Part shown: piece after piece, positions 1-7,023 of the stretch | How positions within the stretch are numbered: position 1 is the stretch's first letter | How the letters are laid out: each line of letters opens with the position of its first letter | Assembly (NCBI GenBank): GCA_002779065.1 | Contig: PEXL01000019.1 | Span: forward strand, 10,301-21,493 | Source of the DNA: Candidatus Diapherotrites archaeon CG08_land_8_20_14_0_20_34_12 | GTDB lineage: Archaea > Iainarchaeota > Iainarchaeia > Iainarchaeales > 0-14-0-20-34-12 | Reading direction: 5' to 3' | DNA: 11,193 nucleotides | Position numbers and translations under genes: made by a program | Notes under the pieces: model-generated | What the model saw: the letters and a program-made list of their open reading frames with translations, nothing else | Databases searched by the model: none | What the model was told of the DNA's origin: nothing

Positions 1-429
1 CTTGAGGGAAATCCTGAAATGCTTTTTTATGAAACAAATATCCACAGAAATGCAATCATCGGCGCTTTATCTGCAGTCTGCTTGGAATACAAAACACCGT
101 TGCTGTTCGCAGCTGATGAATTTGAGACAGCAGAATTCATTTATGTTATTGCAAAAAGGTTTCAATTAGGAAAAAATAGGGAAATCAGTTTGCATGGAAA
201 GAAACCTAAATTTTCAATTGCACAGGAACAGCAGTATGTTGTTGAATCCTTGCCATTGATCGGGCCGCTTACGGCAAAAAATCTTCTTAACCATTTCAAA
301 ACTGTTAAGGATTTCGTGAATGCAGATAAGAAAGAATTGGCAGAGTGTGAAGGCATAGGAAAAATAAAGGCAAAAAAGATCCGTGAGGTTTTAGATAAAA
401 GATATAAAGAGAAAGACGCTGATACTTAA
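1..429 (+). CDS. XPF/Hef-like structure-specific nuclease, C-terminal part (5' truncated by window edge)
   Basis: The reading frame is open from base 1, so the gene begins outside the window; the first ATG at 19 is internal. The visible 142 residues match the end of an ERCC4-type nuclease domain (IHRNAIIGALSAVCLEYKTPLL, then FETAEFIYVIAKR) followed by tandem helix-hairpin-helix motifs (LPLIGPLTAKNLL and CEGIGKIKAKKIREVL). This is the layout of archaeal XPF and Hef proteins, which cut branched or forked DNA during repair and replication restart and bind DNA as HhH dimers. The catalytic GDxnERKxxxD motif would lie upstream and cannot be seen. Whether the full protein carries a helicase domain (Hef) or is a short XPF is unknown. 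Basis: motifs seen, function from the family. Confidence 0.85.
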   Translation, partial: LEGNPEMLFYETNIHRNAIIGALSAVCLEYKTPLLFAADEFETAEFIYVIAKRFQLGKNREISLHGKKPKFSIAQEQQYVVESLPLIGPLTAKNLLNHFKTVKDFVNADKKELAECEGIGKIKAKKIREVLDKRYKEKDADT

Positions 430-457
430 TATGCTTTAATTAGCAAGGATGATTTAG

Positions 458-778
458 ATGTCACCAAAAATACGAAGAGCAATAGGCAATTTCCTAAAAG
501 GGAGAGCGAAAAAGCTTGATTTTAAAAGAAATTTAGCAATTGCTGATTCTTATGCTTCATTAACTCAAAGTCAAGACTATAGCAGAAGGGCACAACTGGC
601 AAGAGTGCAGATAATTGGGACTGATGAATATGCAAGAAAGTTAGATAGTAGGGCCCAAAAGGCAGATAACAAATCAAAGAGATTCTCAAAAAGAGCAGAT
701 AGACTTGAAAGAGCGTCAGCTAGACGAAGGCAATTAGCAACAAAATTAATGGCAAAAGGATTGAGGGTAGAAAAATAA
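458..778 (+). CDS. Small, highly basic helical protein of unknown function
   Basis: This encodes 106 residues rich in Lys, Arg and Ala. From about residue 42 to 100 it looks like one long charged helix (for example SKRFSKRADRLERASARRR), with no membrane segment, no cysteines and no recognised domain. It starts 28 nt after the nuclease stop, and a GGATGAT stretch about 4 nt before the ATG could act as a weak ribosome binding site. Its TAA is one base from the ATG of the next gene, which argues that it is translated as part of the same transcript. Charge and helicity suggest nucleic-acid binding or a ribosome-associated role, but this is only inference. I do not recognise the family. Confidence 0.6.
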   Translation: MSPKIRRAIGNFLKGRAKKLDFKRNLAIADSYASLTQSQDYSRRAQLARVQIIGTDEYARKLDSRAQKADNKSKRFSKRADRLERASARRRQLATKLMAKGLRVEK

Positions 779-779
779 T

Positions 780-1757
780 ATGAAAGCATCCATAATAATT
801 CCTTGTTATAATTCAGAAAAAACAATCAATCTTTGCTTGAATTCTTTGCTAAATCAAACATTCAAGGAAGATTATGAAATTATTTTCGTGGATGACGGTT
901 CAACAGATAAAACAAAATATTTGATTGAAGAATCACGAAAGAAAAACAAAAACATAAAGCTGATTGAACAACAGCATGCAGGCCCTGCTGTCGCTAGGAA
1001 TTTGGGAGCAAAGACTGCAAAATATGATATTTTGGTTTTTACAGATTCTGACTGCGAGGCAGAAAAAAATTGGCTGGAAGAAATGGTAAAACCATTTTCT
1101 GATCCAAAGGTTGTAGCGGTTCAAGGTGCATATAAAACAAAACAAAAATCAGAAATTGCAAATTTTATTCAGCTGGAAATAGAGGAAAGATATGTACGGA
1201 TGAAACGTGCAAACCATTTGGATTGGATTGGAAGTTATTCCGCTGCGTATAAAAAAGATATTTATCTGAAAGAAGGCGGCTTTGATTCAAAATTTGAAAT
1301 TGCATCAGGTGAAGATTCTGATTTATCCTACCGGTTGTCAGAAAAAGGATTAAAATTAATGTTTAATCCAAAGGCAATTGTTTATCATGCACATGCTGAA
1401 TCCTTGGAGAACTATTTGAAGAAGAAATTTGGGCATGCATATTGGCGTGTTACTCTATACAGCAAACACAGGCAGAAAATGATGAAGGATTCATACACTC
1501 CGCAGGAATTGAAGCTGCAGCTAATAGCTATTTCAATTTTCATAGTTTCTCTTATACTTTCTCCTTTCAATTTGATGTTTGCGCATTTGGCCTTAACCGC
1601 TTTTATTATTTCAATTGTCCTGATGCTGAAAACTGCAAAATTTATGTTTGACAGAAATCCAACAATTGGTTTTATCAGCGTTCCAATTTTATTTTTGAGA
1701 GATTTATCATTAATTTTTGGCTTTGGATTTGGGCTTTTGAATAAAAAATCAAAATAG
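780..1757 (+). CDS. Family 2 glycosyltransferase with C-terminal membrane segments
   Basis: This encodes 325 residues. The N-terminal GT-A domain opens with KASIIIPCYNSEKTI and shows the family 2 landmarks: VDDGSTD at about 37-43 (nucleotide binding), the DSD metal motif at 89-91, and GEDSDLSYR at about 177-184, the likely catalytic-base region. After residue 245 come two or three hydrophobic segments (roughly 247-262, 266-285 and 295-320), so the enzyme should sit on the inner face of the membrane. Such proteins transfer a sugar from a nucleotide-sugar to a lipid carrier, glycan or protein; the sugar cannot be told from sequence. It begins one base after the preceding stop and its own stop abuts the ACT-domain gene, so these genes are probably co-transcribed. 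Confidence 0.9.
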   Translation: MKASIIIPCYNSEKTINLCLNSLLNQTFKEDYEIIFVDDGSTDKTKYLIEESRKKNKNIKLIEQQHAGPAVARNLGAKTAKYDILVFTDSDCEAEKNWLEEMVKPFSDPKVVAVQGAYKTKQKSEIANFIQLEIEERYVRMKRANHLDWIGSYSAAYKKDIYLKEGGFDSKFEIASGEDSDLSYRLSEKGLKLMFNPKAIVYHAHAESLENYLKKKFGHAYWRVTLYSKHRQKMMKDSYTPQELKLQLIAISIFIVSLILSPFNLMFAHLALTAFIISIVLMLKTAKFMFDRNPTIGFISVPILFLRDLSLIFGFGFGLLNKKSK

Positions 1758-1766
1758 TTGGGAGTT

Positions 1767-2171
1767 ATGACTGAAATAAAGGATTTGAACAAACTAATTA
1801 AATCAATGAAGCCTGCATTAGCAAAAGATAATTTTGTTTTTTGTACACTTTCTGAGAAACAATTGTTAAAATTAAAAATTAAGCCAAAATTAATTTTTAG
1901 GGAAAAAGAAGGTGTCACTGTTATTGTAGATAAGAAAATTGCCGATAAGAATTCACTGAAATATAGTTCAGTATGGGCGATGATTACACTCACAATCCAT
2001 TCTGATTTAAATGCTGTTGGTTTTTTGGCCGCAATTACAAACAAACTTGCAAAATATGGGATTACGGTAAATGTTGTTTCAGCATATTACCACGATCATC
2101 TATTTGTGCCATTCAAAAAGGCAAAAAAAGCAATGCTTCTTCTGAAGGAGTTATCCTCTAAAGCTGTTTAA
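1767..2171 (+). CDS. ACT-domain protein (paired ACT_3/ACT_7 type)
   Basis: This encodes 134 residues from the ATG at 1767. An in-frame TTG at 1758, immediately after the previous stop, is possible, but the ATG is preferred; a GGGAG sits unusually close before it. The N-terminal part (LNKLIKSMKPALAKDNFVF) and the C-terminal part (WAMITLTIHSDLNAVGFLAAITNKLAKYGI, shortened: DLNAVGFLAAITNKLAKYGI) match the small uncharacterised ACT proteins grouped as COG3602. ACT domains usually bind amino acids or similar small ligands and regulate enzymes. No fused catalytic domain is present, so ligand and partner are unknown. It directly follows the glycosyltransferase gene, but a functional link is not evident. 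Confidence 0.8.
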   Translation: MTEIKDLNKLIKSMKPALAKDNFVFCTLSEKQLLKLKIKPKLIFREKEGVTVIVDKKIADKNSLKYSSVWAMITLTIHSDLNAVGFLAAITNKLAKYGITVNVVSAYYHDHLFVPFKKAKKAMLLLKELSSKAV

Positions 2172-2181
2172 GCATTTTGGA

Positions 2182-2191
2182 ATATCTTAAA
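2182..2191 (+). promoter_or_regulatory. Probable TATA box of tRNA-Gly
   Basis: The stretch ATATCTTAAA is centred about 33 nt before the tRNA 5' end, where an archaeal box A is expected. The same spacing (about 32 nt) is seen for the candidate box of the tRNA-Ser gene in this window. Confidence 0.45.
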
Positions 2192-2219
2192 AATCAAACA
2201 CAAAGTAATTATTAGTAAA

Positions 2220-2290
2220 GCAGCCGTGGTCTAATGGCATGATTGGGCCTTCCCAAGGCTCTGACCCGGGTTCGATTCCCGGCGGCTGCA
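2220..2290 (+). tRNA. tRNA-Gly (anticodon CCC)
   Basis: A full cloverleaf can be drawn by hand. The acceptor stem is GCAGCCG/CGGCTGC (7 bp) with discriminator A. The anticodon stem is GGGCC/GGCTC with one G-U pair, around the loop TTCCCAA, giving anticodon CCC (glycine, codon GGG). The T arm is CCGGG-TTCGATT-CCCGG. The D stem is short (GTC/GAT) with GG in the loop. CCA is not encoded. There is no intron. It lies 48 nt after the ACT-domain gene and 44 nt before a lipoprotein gene, so that gene may be transcribed either by readthrough or from the AT-rich TTATAATT at 2291-2298. Confidence 0.95.
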
Positions 2291-2334
2291 TTATAATTAG
2301 AAGAAGTTGGAAAAATAAAAATTAGGTAGCTATT

Positions 2335-2868
2335 ATGAAGCAAATTATAATCCTAGCAATTCTCCTAATATTTATTATGGGGTGCATTACAAACAACAAA
2401 ATATCAGGAATTCAGGATTTGGTGCTTAATAAACAAGACCTTCAGCAACTTGGAATGATGAGCGATGGAACTGATTGCCAAACAGATACCGAATATACAA
2501 ATAGCATAGATTCATCAGTAGGGCAATATAGCATCTGCGGTTATGTCATGTTAAAGGATACTAACGTCGTGATTGAATTGCAGAAATTTGCAAATTACGA
2601 AGCCCTAAATGGCTCATACCAATATTCATCCCAGCACTTGTACAGTATCGAAGGACTAATAAGTGAGAATGATTATGGGGATATGAGCAGATTCCGTGTT
2701 AATAATGTGAATGATTATGGGGGCCAGTACAATGACCCAAATGTTTACTATTATCATCTTTGGATTGCCAAAAATGAATATCTCATTCACATTACGTCTA
2801 AAGGAACCAAGGAAGCTGACAAGTATATTGCAAAAATAGGGCAGCAGATCTTGTCAAAATTCGGGTAA
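2335..2868 (+). CDS. Small predicted lipoprotein, unknown function
   Basis: This encodes 177 residues. The N-terminus is a lipoprotein signal: a hydrophobic stretch from residue 2 to 15, then the lipobox IMGC with Cys17 as the lipid-attachment site. The mature part is soluble and rich in Asn, Tyr and Asp. It has two cysteines (48 and 68) that could form a disulfide outside the cell. I recognise no catalytic motif and no named domain; the alternating hydrophobic pattern suggests a small alpha/beta fold. It is convergent with the beta-propeller lipoprotein on the other strand, with 75 AT-rich bases between them. An extracellular binding or structural role is inference only. Confidence 0.75.
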   Translation: MKQIIILAILLIFIMGCITNNKISGIQDLVLNKQDLQQLGMMSDGTDCQTDTEYTNSIDSSVGQYSICGYVMLKDTNVVIELQKFANYEALNGSYQYSSQHLYSIEGLISENDYGDMSRFRVNNVNDYGGQYNDPNVYYYHLWIAKNEYLIHITSKGTKEADKYIAKIGQQILSKFG

Positions 2869-2943
2869 ATTAGATAAAATTAAATATATTTTATTAAACT
2901 GAATTTTTAGGTACTCTAAATAGGCCATATGGAAAAATCCCCC

Positions 2944-4056
2944 TTATTGACCTTCCAATAAGTTCGAACTGAAGGCGCTCAGTATATAAGATTCCTGCCC
3001 ATATGCTCCATTTTCATTTTTCTTAAATTCGCTGTAGTACATTCTGTAACCCTTGTCAATTTTTACTACATCTGGGTCAGTGACCAATCCACCTGAAGTG
3101 CTTGGCCCAATTAATTTTCCTTCATCCAATACAAAATTAATCCCATTAGATGAACTGGCACTCATTATCCACTGTTCGCCTACCCCAAACTCGTTTTCAA
3201 AAGTTGTGAAGAAAAGTTTGTAATTGCCATCTTCCAGCAATACAATTTCTGGATCTAATGAAATCTTTCTAAGTTCAAGGTTAGTTTCTTTTGCCCATGT
3301 CAAACCGTCATCGTTTGATACTGCAGTTGCAGAGGTTAATCCTCTTGTATAATACATTCTCAGACTTCCATCATTCAATCTAATAATATCTGGCACTGAC
3401 GTAAACATTTCTCCTGGTTTTCCATCACCAACATCCTGAAACCTTATGCCCTCTTCAATTTTCCAAGTTAAACCATCTGAGGAAATTGCGCTGTAAAGTT
3501 TTCTGTCATTTTTGTTATCAAACATTTTGCTGCCCTCAAAAAGCATTCTGTAGTTCCCGTCTTTCATTTCAAAAACAGCAGGGTTAGTGACCATATCTAC
3601 TCCCTCAACATCTTTTGAATCAATTAATTTTTCCACATAGATAAAGTTTAAACCATCAGAAGATTTTGCTAGTTCTATTCCTTGGCCAGTATAATACATC
3701 CAATACTCATTATTTTTGAATAAGGTACAGGAGCTAACGCCACCAATTCTTAATCCCTCTTCTTTAGTCCATTCAGTAAGCGTGTTTACAATTTGTTTAG
3801 GCACAACAGCAGGAATTGCTTTTCCTTGCTCTTCAGGCTGGCTTTGGACAGTTTTTTTATCTTCTTCAGGAAGTTTTACTAAGACTTGATTCTCATCATA
3901 AGAATTCTGAGTTTGTGTGTTGAGTTTGCTTGATGGGTCTTTGTTAGTTTCTGCATTGGGGTTTGATGATTCTTTGTTAAAATATTCTTGTTTTTCAATG
4001 CAACCACTAACGAGGATAATCAAAACCAACAGAGCAATTGCAGGAATTAATCGCAT
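2944..4056 (-). CDS. Secreted lipoprotein with five-bladed beta-propeller (glycosyl hydrolase 43/32/130-like fold)
   Basis: This encodes 370 residues. Residues 1-18 form a lipoprotein signal peptide with lipobox VSGC (Cys19). Residues 20-90 are a low-complexity Asn/Gln/Glu/Lys linker. From about 100 to the end there is a repeated blade pattern: a strand such as YWMYYTG, YRMLFEG, LRMYYTRG, YKLFFT or YRMYYSE, followed by a turn of the SSDGLTW type (132, 192, 247 and 301). Acidic xP(D/E)V-like motifs (TNPAVFEM, VPDIIRL, DPEIVLL, DPDVVKI) come before the strands. Five units match the five-bladed propellers of GH43/32/68/130 enzymes. The exact family and whether it is catalytic are not determined. 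It would act outside the cell, tethered to the membrane, on or bound to glycans. Confidence 0.8.
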   Translation of the reverse strand: MRLIPAIALLVLIILVSGCIEKQEYFNKESSNPNAETNKDPSSKLNTQTQNSYDENQVLVKLPEEDKKTVQSQPEEQGKAIPAVVPKQIVNTLTEWTKEEGLRIGGVSSCTLFKNNEYWMYYTGQGIELAKSSDGLNFIYVEKLIDSKDVEGVDMVTNPAVFEMKDGNYRMLFEGSKMFDNKNDRKLYSAISSDGLTWKIEEGIRFQDVGDGKPGEMFTSVPDIIRLNDGSLRMYYTRGLTSATAVSNDDGLTWAKETNLELRKISLDPEIVLLEDGNYKLFFTTFENEFGVGEQWIMSASSSNGINFVLDEGKLIGPSTSGGLVTDPDVVKIDKGYRMYYSEFKKNENGAYGQESYILSAFSSNLLEGQ

Positions 4057-4077
4057 AGAAATATATTAGCTGGAAAA

Positions 4078-4087
4078 TTATATAAAA
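4078..4087 (-). promoter_or_regulatory. TATA box of the beta-propeller lipoprotein
   Basis: Read on the minus strand, TTTTATATAA is a near-consensus archaeal box A centred about 26 nt upstream of the ATG at 4056. A start of transcription at the usual distance would fall at or next to the ATG, so the mRNA is probably leaderless. Confidence 0.6.
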
Positions 4088-4154
4088 GCGTTCTTTCGAA
4101 ATTTGGCTTCACTAACAATTTTCCACCAAAACAAATCAGGCTATAAAAATGAAA

Positions 4155-5339
4155 TTATTCTCCAAATACCCTTCTTTCTAACATTTCATTTTGGGGATGA
4201 TTAAAAACAAATTGATTGCTTATTCTCTGGAATTCATCCAGTTTTGAAGAAAATTCTTCGATATCTTTCATTGTCTCGGCCCTATCACTACTTCTTTTTA
4301 CCATTGAAAAATCAATTAATGTTACTTTTGGGTGTGCCCCTTCAAATTCAACACACCAATTATGCAAATGAGGATGTTTATGAACATAGCCATGCTTCCA
4401 TACATTTACCATAGTGGCAATCATTTGCCTTGCTATCGCCCTTACCTGAGCTCTATCTAAATTTCTGCTATAGATTAAATCAGCCAAAGACCTGCCAACA
4501 ACCTTTGATTTAACAAAAACCTGATTTCTTCTAAGCTTAAGCTTGGTCTCAGCAGCTGTTTCAGAAGACGCTGGCAAAATAGGTTCAACATCTAAGCCTT
4601 CCTCATACAACTGCTTCCAAATAGCATACTGTTCTTTATCAATTACTCTTAAAACAACATTATCTTGCCTTGCTAATCCAACCATTTCCTTTCCAACTAA
4701 ACCAATAGTATCCCTTTCCTTAATTACGGATTCTGGCCTTACTCTTTTATGTTCTGCCTTTGATACTAAATAATCTTCAATCCTTTGCAATGGAAAAGGT
4801 TCATTTAGCATATTCACTAACCTATGAAAAGAACCTCTTTCTTCAAAAACCCCAAAATTTCCATTTACCTTACGAAACAACGTTAAAAGTATCGCAATGC
4901 TAACATGCCTTCTGTCTCCTCTTAATTGTTTTAAAACAGCTACAAATTTCCCGGCTTTTTGTTTTGCATCAGCACTATCCTTAAAAAATCCCGCAGAACG
5001 AAAAGATCCGTCCAAAAGAAATTCATTTTCCATTCCATTAAATGCAGCATGCGGCCAAACATTTTCAAAAAAATCAAGCCCGAGTTTGAATCTAGCTGAA
5101 GAGGACTCTGCTAAAGAAAAATATGTATCAAAAGGAAACGAACGCCCTTTGAAAAATGCTTTCCTTGCTTTTAATTCTTTTACTAGTTTACTAAATCGAT
5201 AATGCTGTTTGGTTTTTTCCATGACTCCATTAACTTTTTGTGTGAGAGTTTGCTTTACTCTAGCATAGTTTTTAGCAGCCTTATCTTTTATTGCTGACTT
5301 GAATCTTCTCAATCGCGAACTTGGGCTAAAAACAGGCAT
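4155..5339 (-). CDS. Protein-kinase-fold protein with atypical catalytic loop (possible pseudokinase)
   Basis: This encodes 394 residues. The N-terminal 60 residues are rich in Lys and Arg. The C-terminal part carries the end of a kinase/aminoglycoside-phosphotransferase fold: helix RAIARQMIATMVNVWKHGYV, then HKHPHLHNWCV at 320-330 and VTLIDFS at 339-345. Aligned to the usual HGDxHxxN loop, His320, His324 and metal-ligand Asn327 are kept and LIDF supplies the DFG-type Asp343. The catalytic-base Asp, however, is replaced by His322. A glycine-rich loop and the Lys/Glu pair are not obvious; KVVGRSLADLI near 279-289 resembles the inter-lobe hinge region. It may be a pseudokinase, or a divergent kinase family using another base. 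The substrate is unknown. No transmembrane segment is evident. Confidence 0.65.
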   Translation of the reverse strand: MPVFSPSSRLRRFKSAIKDKAAKNYARVKQTLTQKVNGVMEKTKQHYRFSKLVKELKARKAFFKGRSFPFDTYFSLAESSSARFKLGLDFFENVWPHAAFNGMENEFLLDGSFRSAGFFKDSADAKQKAGKFVAVLKQLRGDRRHVSIAILLTLFRKVNGNFGVFEERGSFHRLVNMLNEPFPLQRIEDYLVSKAEHKRVRPESVIKERDTIGLVGKEMVGLARQDNVVLRVIDKEQYAIWKQLYEEGLDVEPILPASSETAAETKLKLRRNQVFVKSKVVGRSLADLIYSRNLDRAQVRAIARQMIATMVNVWKHGYVHKHPHLHNWCVEFEGAHPKVTLIDFSMVKRSSDRAETMKDIEEFSSKLDEFQRISNQFVFNHPQNEMLERRVFGE

Positions 5340-5360
5340 ATTAATAATTCAGGGGCAGAG

Positions 5361-5370
5361 TTTATTAAAT
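5361..5370 (-). promoter_or_regulatory. Probable TATA box of the kinase-fold gene
   Basis: On the minus strand ATTTAATAAA is centred about 26 nt from the ATG at 5339, the expected distance for a leaderless or nearly leaderless archaeal mRNA. Confidence 0.45.
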
Positions 5371-5387
5371 CTTAACCGTGTGACACT

Positions 5388-5407
5388 CCATGGGCTGAAG
5401 CCCGCGG
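5388..5407. repeat. GC-rich hairpin between the regulator and kinase-fold genes
   Basis: CCATGGGCT and AGCCCGCGG face each other across GA, forming a stem of up to 9 positions with one mismatch and one G-T pair (or GGGC/GCCC with a TGAA loop). It is markedly GC-rich compared with its AT-rich surroundings. It lies 22 nt beyond the stop of the regulator gene on the minus strand. It may help end that transcript, or be an imperfect relic of an IS200/IS605-type end, which often carries hairpins of the form GGGCTNNAGCCC. No transposase is present. Confidence 0.4.
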
Positions 5408-5429
5408 CGTCTTATATTCACAATTGGCT

Positions 5430-6251
5430 TTAGGCAAAAGCTTGCGCAAGTTTGTTATAAGGCCCGGTAAAAACAATTGTGTTCTCAATGATGTAAACAG
5501 AAATTCCTGAAAAAATTATTTTTATTTTCTCCTTGCTTTTGATGTTTTGCGAAATTAAGCCTTTGAAAAAATTTATTAATTTGGAGAAATTCTGTTTTGA
5601 AACAAAAAGCTGCTGGTTTTTCAATTCTGCTTTGAATTCTTCCTGCAGAATTGGCTTAATCATATCATCGCATTCGATCAAAAGCTCTTGGGCATTTTCT
5701 TTTTCAAAAAAGTTTGATAATTTATTCAAACTTTCTTCAGTCATTTGCATTTCAATCTCATGCGGAAAATCCAATTCTTTCAATGATGCAACATGTTTTG
5801 TCAGAACTGATGAAAGATAATTCATGTGTTCCATATCCTTTGAAAGTTTTGCAATCATTTCTTCTAAATCAGAAATATAAAAAGTGCTGCTATCTTTAGA
5901 AACCTTTAATAAATCAGAATCGGTTTTACTTCTTTCAATAAGAGTAGTAAGCAGTTTTACAATCGAATCCAAATCTTTATTGCCTTCGTCAATAATTGTA
6001 TCATTCAATCTCAGAATCAGTTTATTTTTCATTTCTTTATGCAATTCAGCCAATCCTTTTTCCGTCAACTGGATAAAACCTTCATGTTTTCGAATAAAGC
6101 CCAAAGCATTGAGGTTCTTTAATGTCCGGCTTAAAGCAGCGCGTGCCGAGTTGCTATTTGTGTAATTTCCAACAATTCTGGCAAAGAGCTCATTTGGCGT
6201 TATGCTATTGTATTGCTTAATTGTTAACAAAACAGAATTTTTGGAGGTCAT
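5430..6251 (-). CDS. Winged helix-turn-helix transcriptional regulator with unknown C-terminal domain
   Basis: This encodes 273 residues. Residues 5-75 form a winged-helix DNA-binding domain: NSITPNELFARIVGN, then SNSARAALSRTLKNLNALGF as recognition helix, then a wing IRKHEGFIQLTEKGLAELH. The next section (about 85-240) is helical and charged with coiled-coil-like stretches, ending in a small strand-rich segment (IKIIFSGISVYIIENTIVFTG). I do not recognise the C-terminal part; it could sense a ligand or mediate dimerisation. The gene is divergent from the pentapeptide-repeat gene across 105 nt, so it may control that gene and itself. The target is inferred from position only. Confidence 0.75.
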   Translation of the reverse strand: MTSKNSVLLTIKQYNSITPNELFARIVGNYTNSNSARAALSRTLKNLNALGFIRKHEGFIQLTEKGLAELHKEMKNKLILRLNDTIIDEGNKDLDSIVKLLTTLIERSKTDSDLLKVSKDSSTFYISDLEEMIAKLSKDMEHMNYLSSVLTKHVASLKELDFPHEIEMQMTEESLNKLSNFFEKENAQELLIECDDMIKPILQEEFKAELKNQQLFVSKQNFSKLINFFKGLISQNIKSKEKIKIIFSGISVYIIENTIVFTGPYNKLAQAFA

Positions 6252-6289
6252 GTTAATGCTAAAAGTAATATCCTAATATGATATGCTTC

Positions 6290-6299
6290 TTTTATAAAA
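6290..6299. promoter_or_regulatory. Palindromic TATA-like element between divergent genes
   Basis: TTTTATAAAA is a perfect palindrome located between the divergent regulator (start 6251) and pentapeptide-repeat gene (start 6357). Used leftward it gives a leader of roughly 18 nt; used rightward, roughly 36 nt. It could act as box A for either direction, but other AT-rich words lie nearby. Confidence 0.4.
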
Positions 6300-6356
6300 C
6301 CTTATTCCTCCAATTAGTAAAGAATTGAAGCAATGAATTGAATTTGGTTGATTTAT

Positions 6357-7004
6357 ATGTTTTATGAAAGTGAACAAAGTAACTATGGCAGAGATTCCGG
6401 AACATTTAAGAAAAAAACATATGGGGATAAACCAAAAAGCAGCGGATTTCACAAGCCAGGATTGCACAAATCCAGTTATCATAAACCAGGATTCCAAAAA
6501 ACAGGATTTCACAGGCCTGCTGATAGAGGCCATGGATTCAGAAATGATTTTGTACGCGAGAATGTTGAAAAACCAAAACCATTGTCTGCTGATTTTGTAG
6601 ACAGGGTTAGGGAAAAAGGAAAGTTAGACTTTGAAGGTAATATTTATCAGGCTGATGAAAAAATTGGATTGATTTACAAGTATGATCCAAAAACAACCAA
6701 AATCCAGAGATTCAGTTTAATGGGCGAATTCTTAGATAAAAAACTTCCAAGAGAATTAATTAATCATTTAGGCATTGAAGAAAAAATTAAAACAGAAGAA
6801 CCTAATGGCACAATTGTAACCTATGTCATAGGGCCAAAGGATCAGATGCCTACGCATGTTTTCAGGTTTTACAAATTAAAATCAGATTTCGAAAGCAAAT
6901 TTTCTGCTGAAGGGCTGACAAAGTTCAATATTACCACAGGAGAACAAACGGAGAGTGTTAGGGATAGAAGAGAAATTGAACGATTAAAAGCAGAGTTATT
7001 GTGA
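6357..7004 (+). CDS. Basic protein with pentapeptide-repeat N-terminal tail, unknown function
   Basis: This encodes 215 residues from the ATG at 6357; an in-frame TTG at 6348 is less likely. Residues 1-75 are disordered-looking, rich in Gly, His, Lys and Arg. They include five consecutive pentads at 30-54: GFHKP, GLHKS, SYHKP, GFQKT, GFHRP. The rest (about 80-215) looks folded, with strands such as EKIGLIYKYDPKTTKIQRFS and TIVTYVIGP, and ends in a charged helix (VRDRREIERLKAELL). I do not recognise this domain. A basic aromatic-Gly tail joined to a small domain resembles RNA-binding proteins, but that is inference. The gene is convergent with ribK, with 19 nt between the stops. Confidence 0.7.
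   Translation: MFYESEQSNYGRDSGTFKKKTYGDKPKSSGFHKPGLHKSSYHKPGFQKTGFHRPADRGHGFRNDFVRENVEKPKPLSADFVDRVREKGKLDFEGNIYQADEKIGLIYKYDPKTTKIQRFSLMGEFLDKKLPRELINHLGIEEKIKTEEPNGTIVTYVIGPKDQMPTHVFRFYKLKSDFESKFSAEGLTKFNITTGEQTESVRDRREIERLKAELL
6444..6518 (+). repeat. Five tandem 15-bp imperfect repeats within the coding region
   Basis: Five units in register encode the pentads [G/S]-[F/L/Y]-[H/Q]-[K/R]-[P/S/T]. The DNA units share a GGATTTCACAAACCA-like core with several differences, so the array is old or selected at protein level rather than freshly duplicated. Confidence 0.75.
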
Positions 7005-7023
7005 TAGATTCTATTTCTTTGAA

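Noticed and set aside
1412..2044. A minus-strand frame of 210 codons across the glycosyltransferase and ACT-domain genes
   Set aside because: It is antisense to two clearly recognised genes, and its translation shows no domain.
2922..2935. CCATATGG palindrome occurring here and again at the uppS start (10563-10570)
   Set aside because: An 8-base AT-rich palindrome appearing twice in 11 kb is compatible with chance, and no shared context was seen.
6364..6600. A second plus-strand frame of 78 codons beginning with a good-looking ATG inside the pentapeptide-repeat gene
   Set aside because: It is a shadow of the 15-bp repeats in another frame; it has no domain, and the longer frame contains the conserved-looking C-terminal region.
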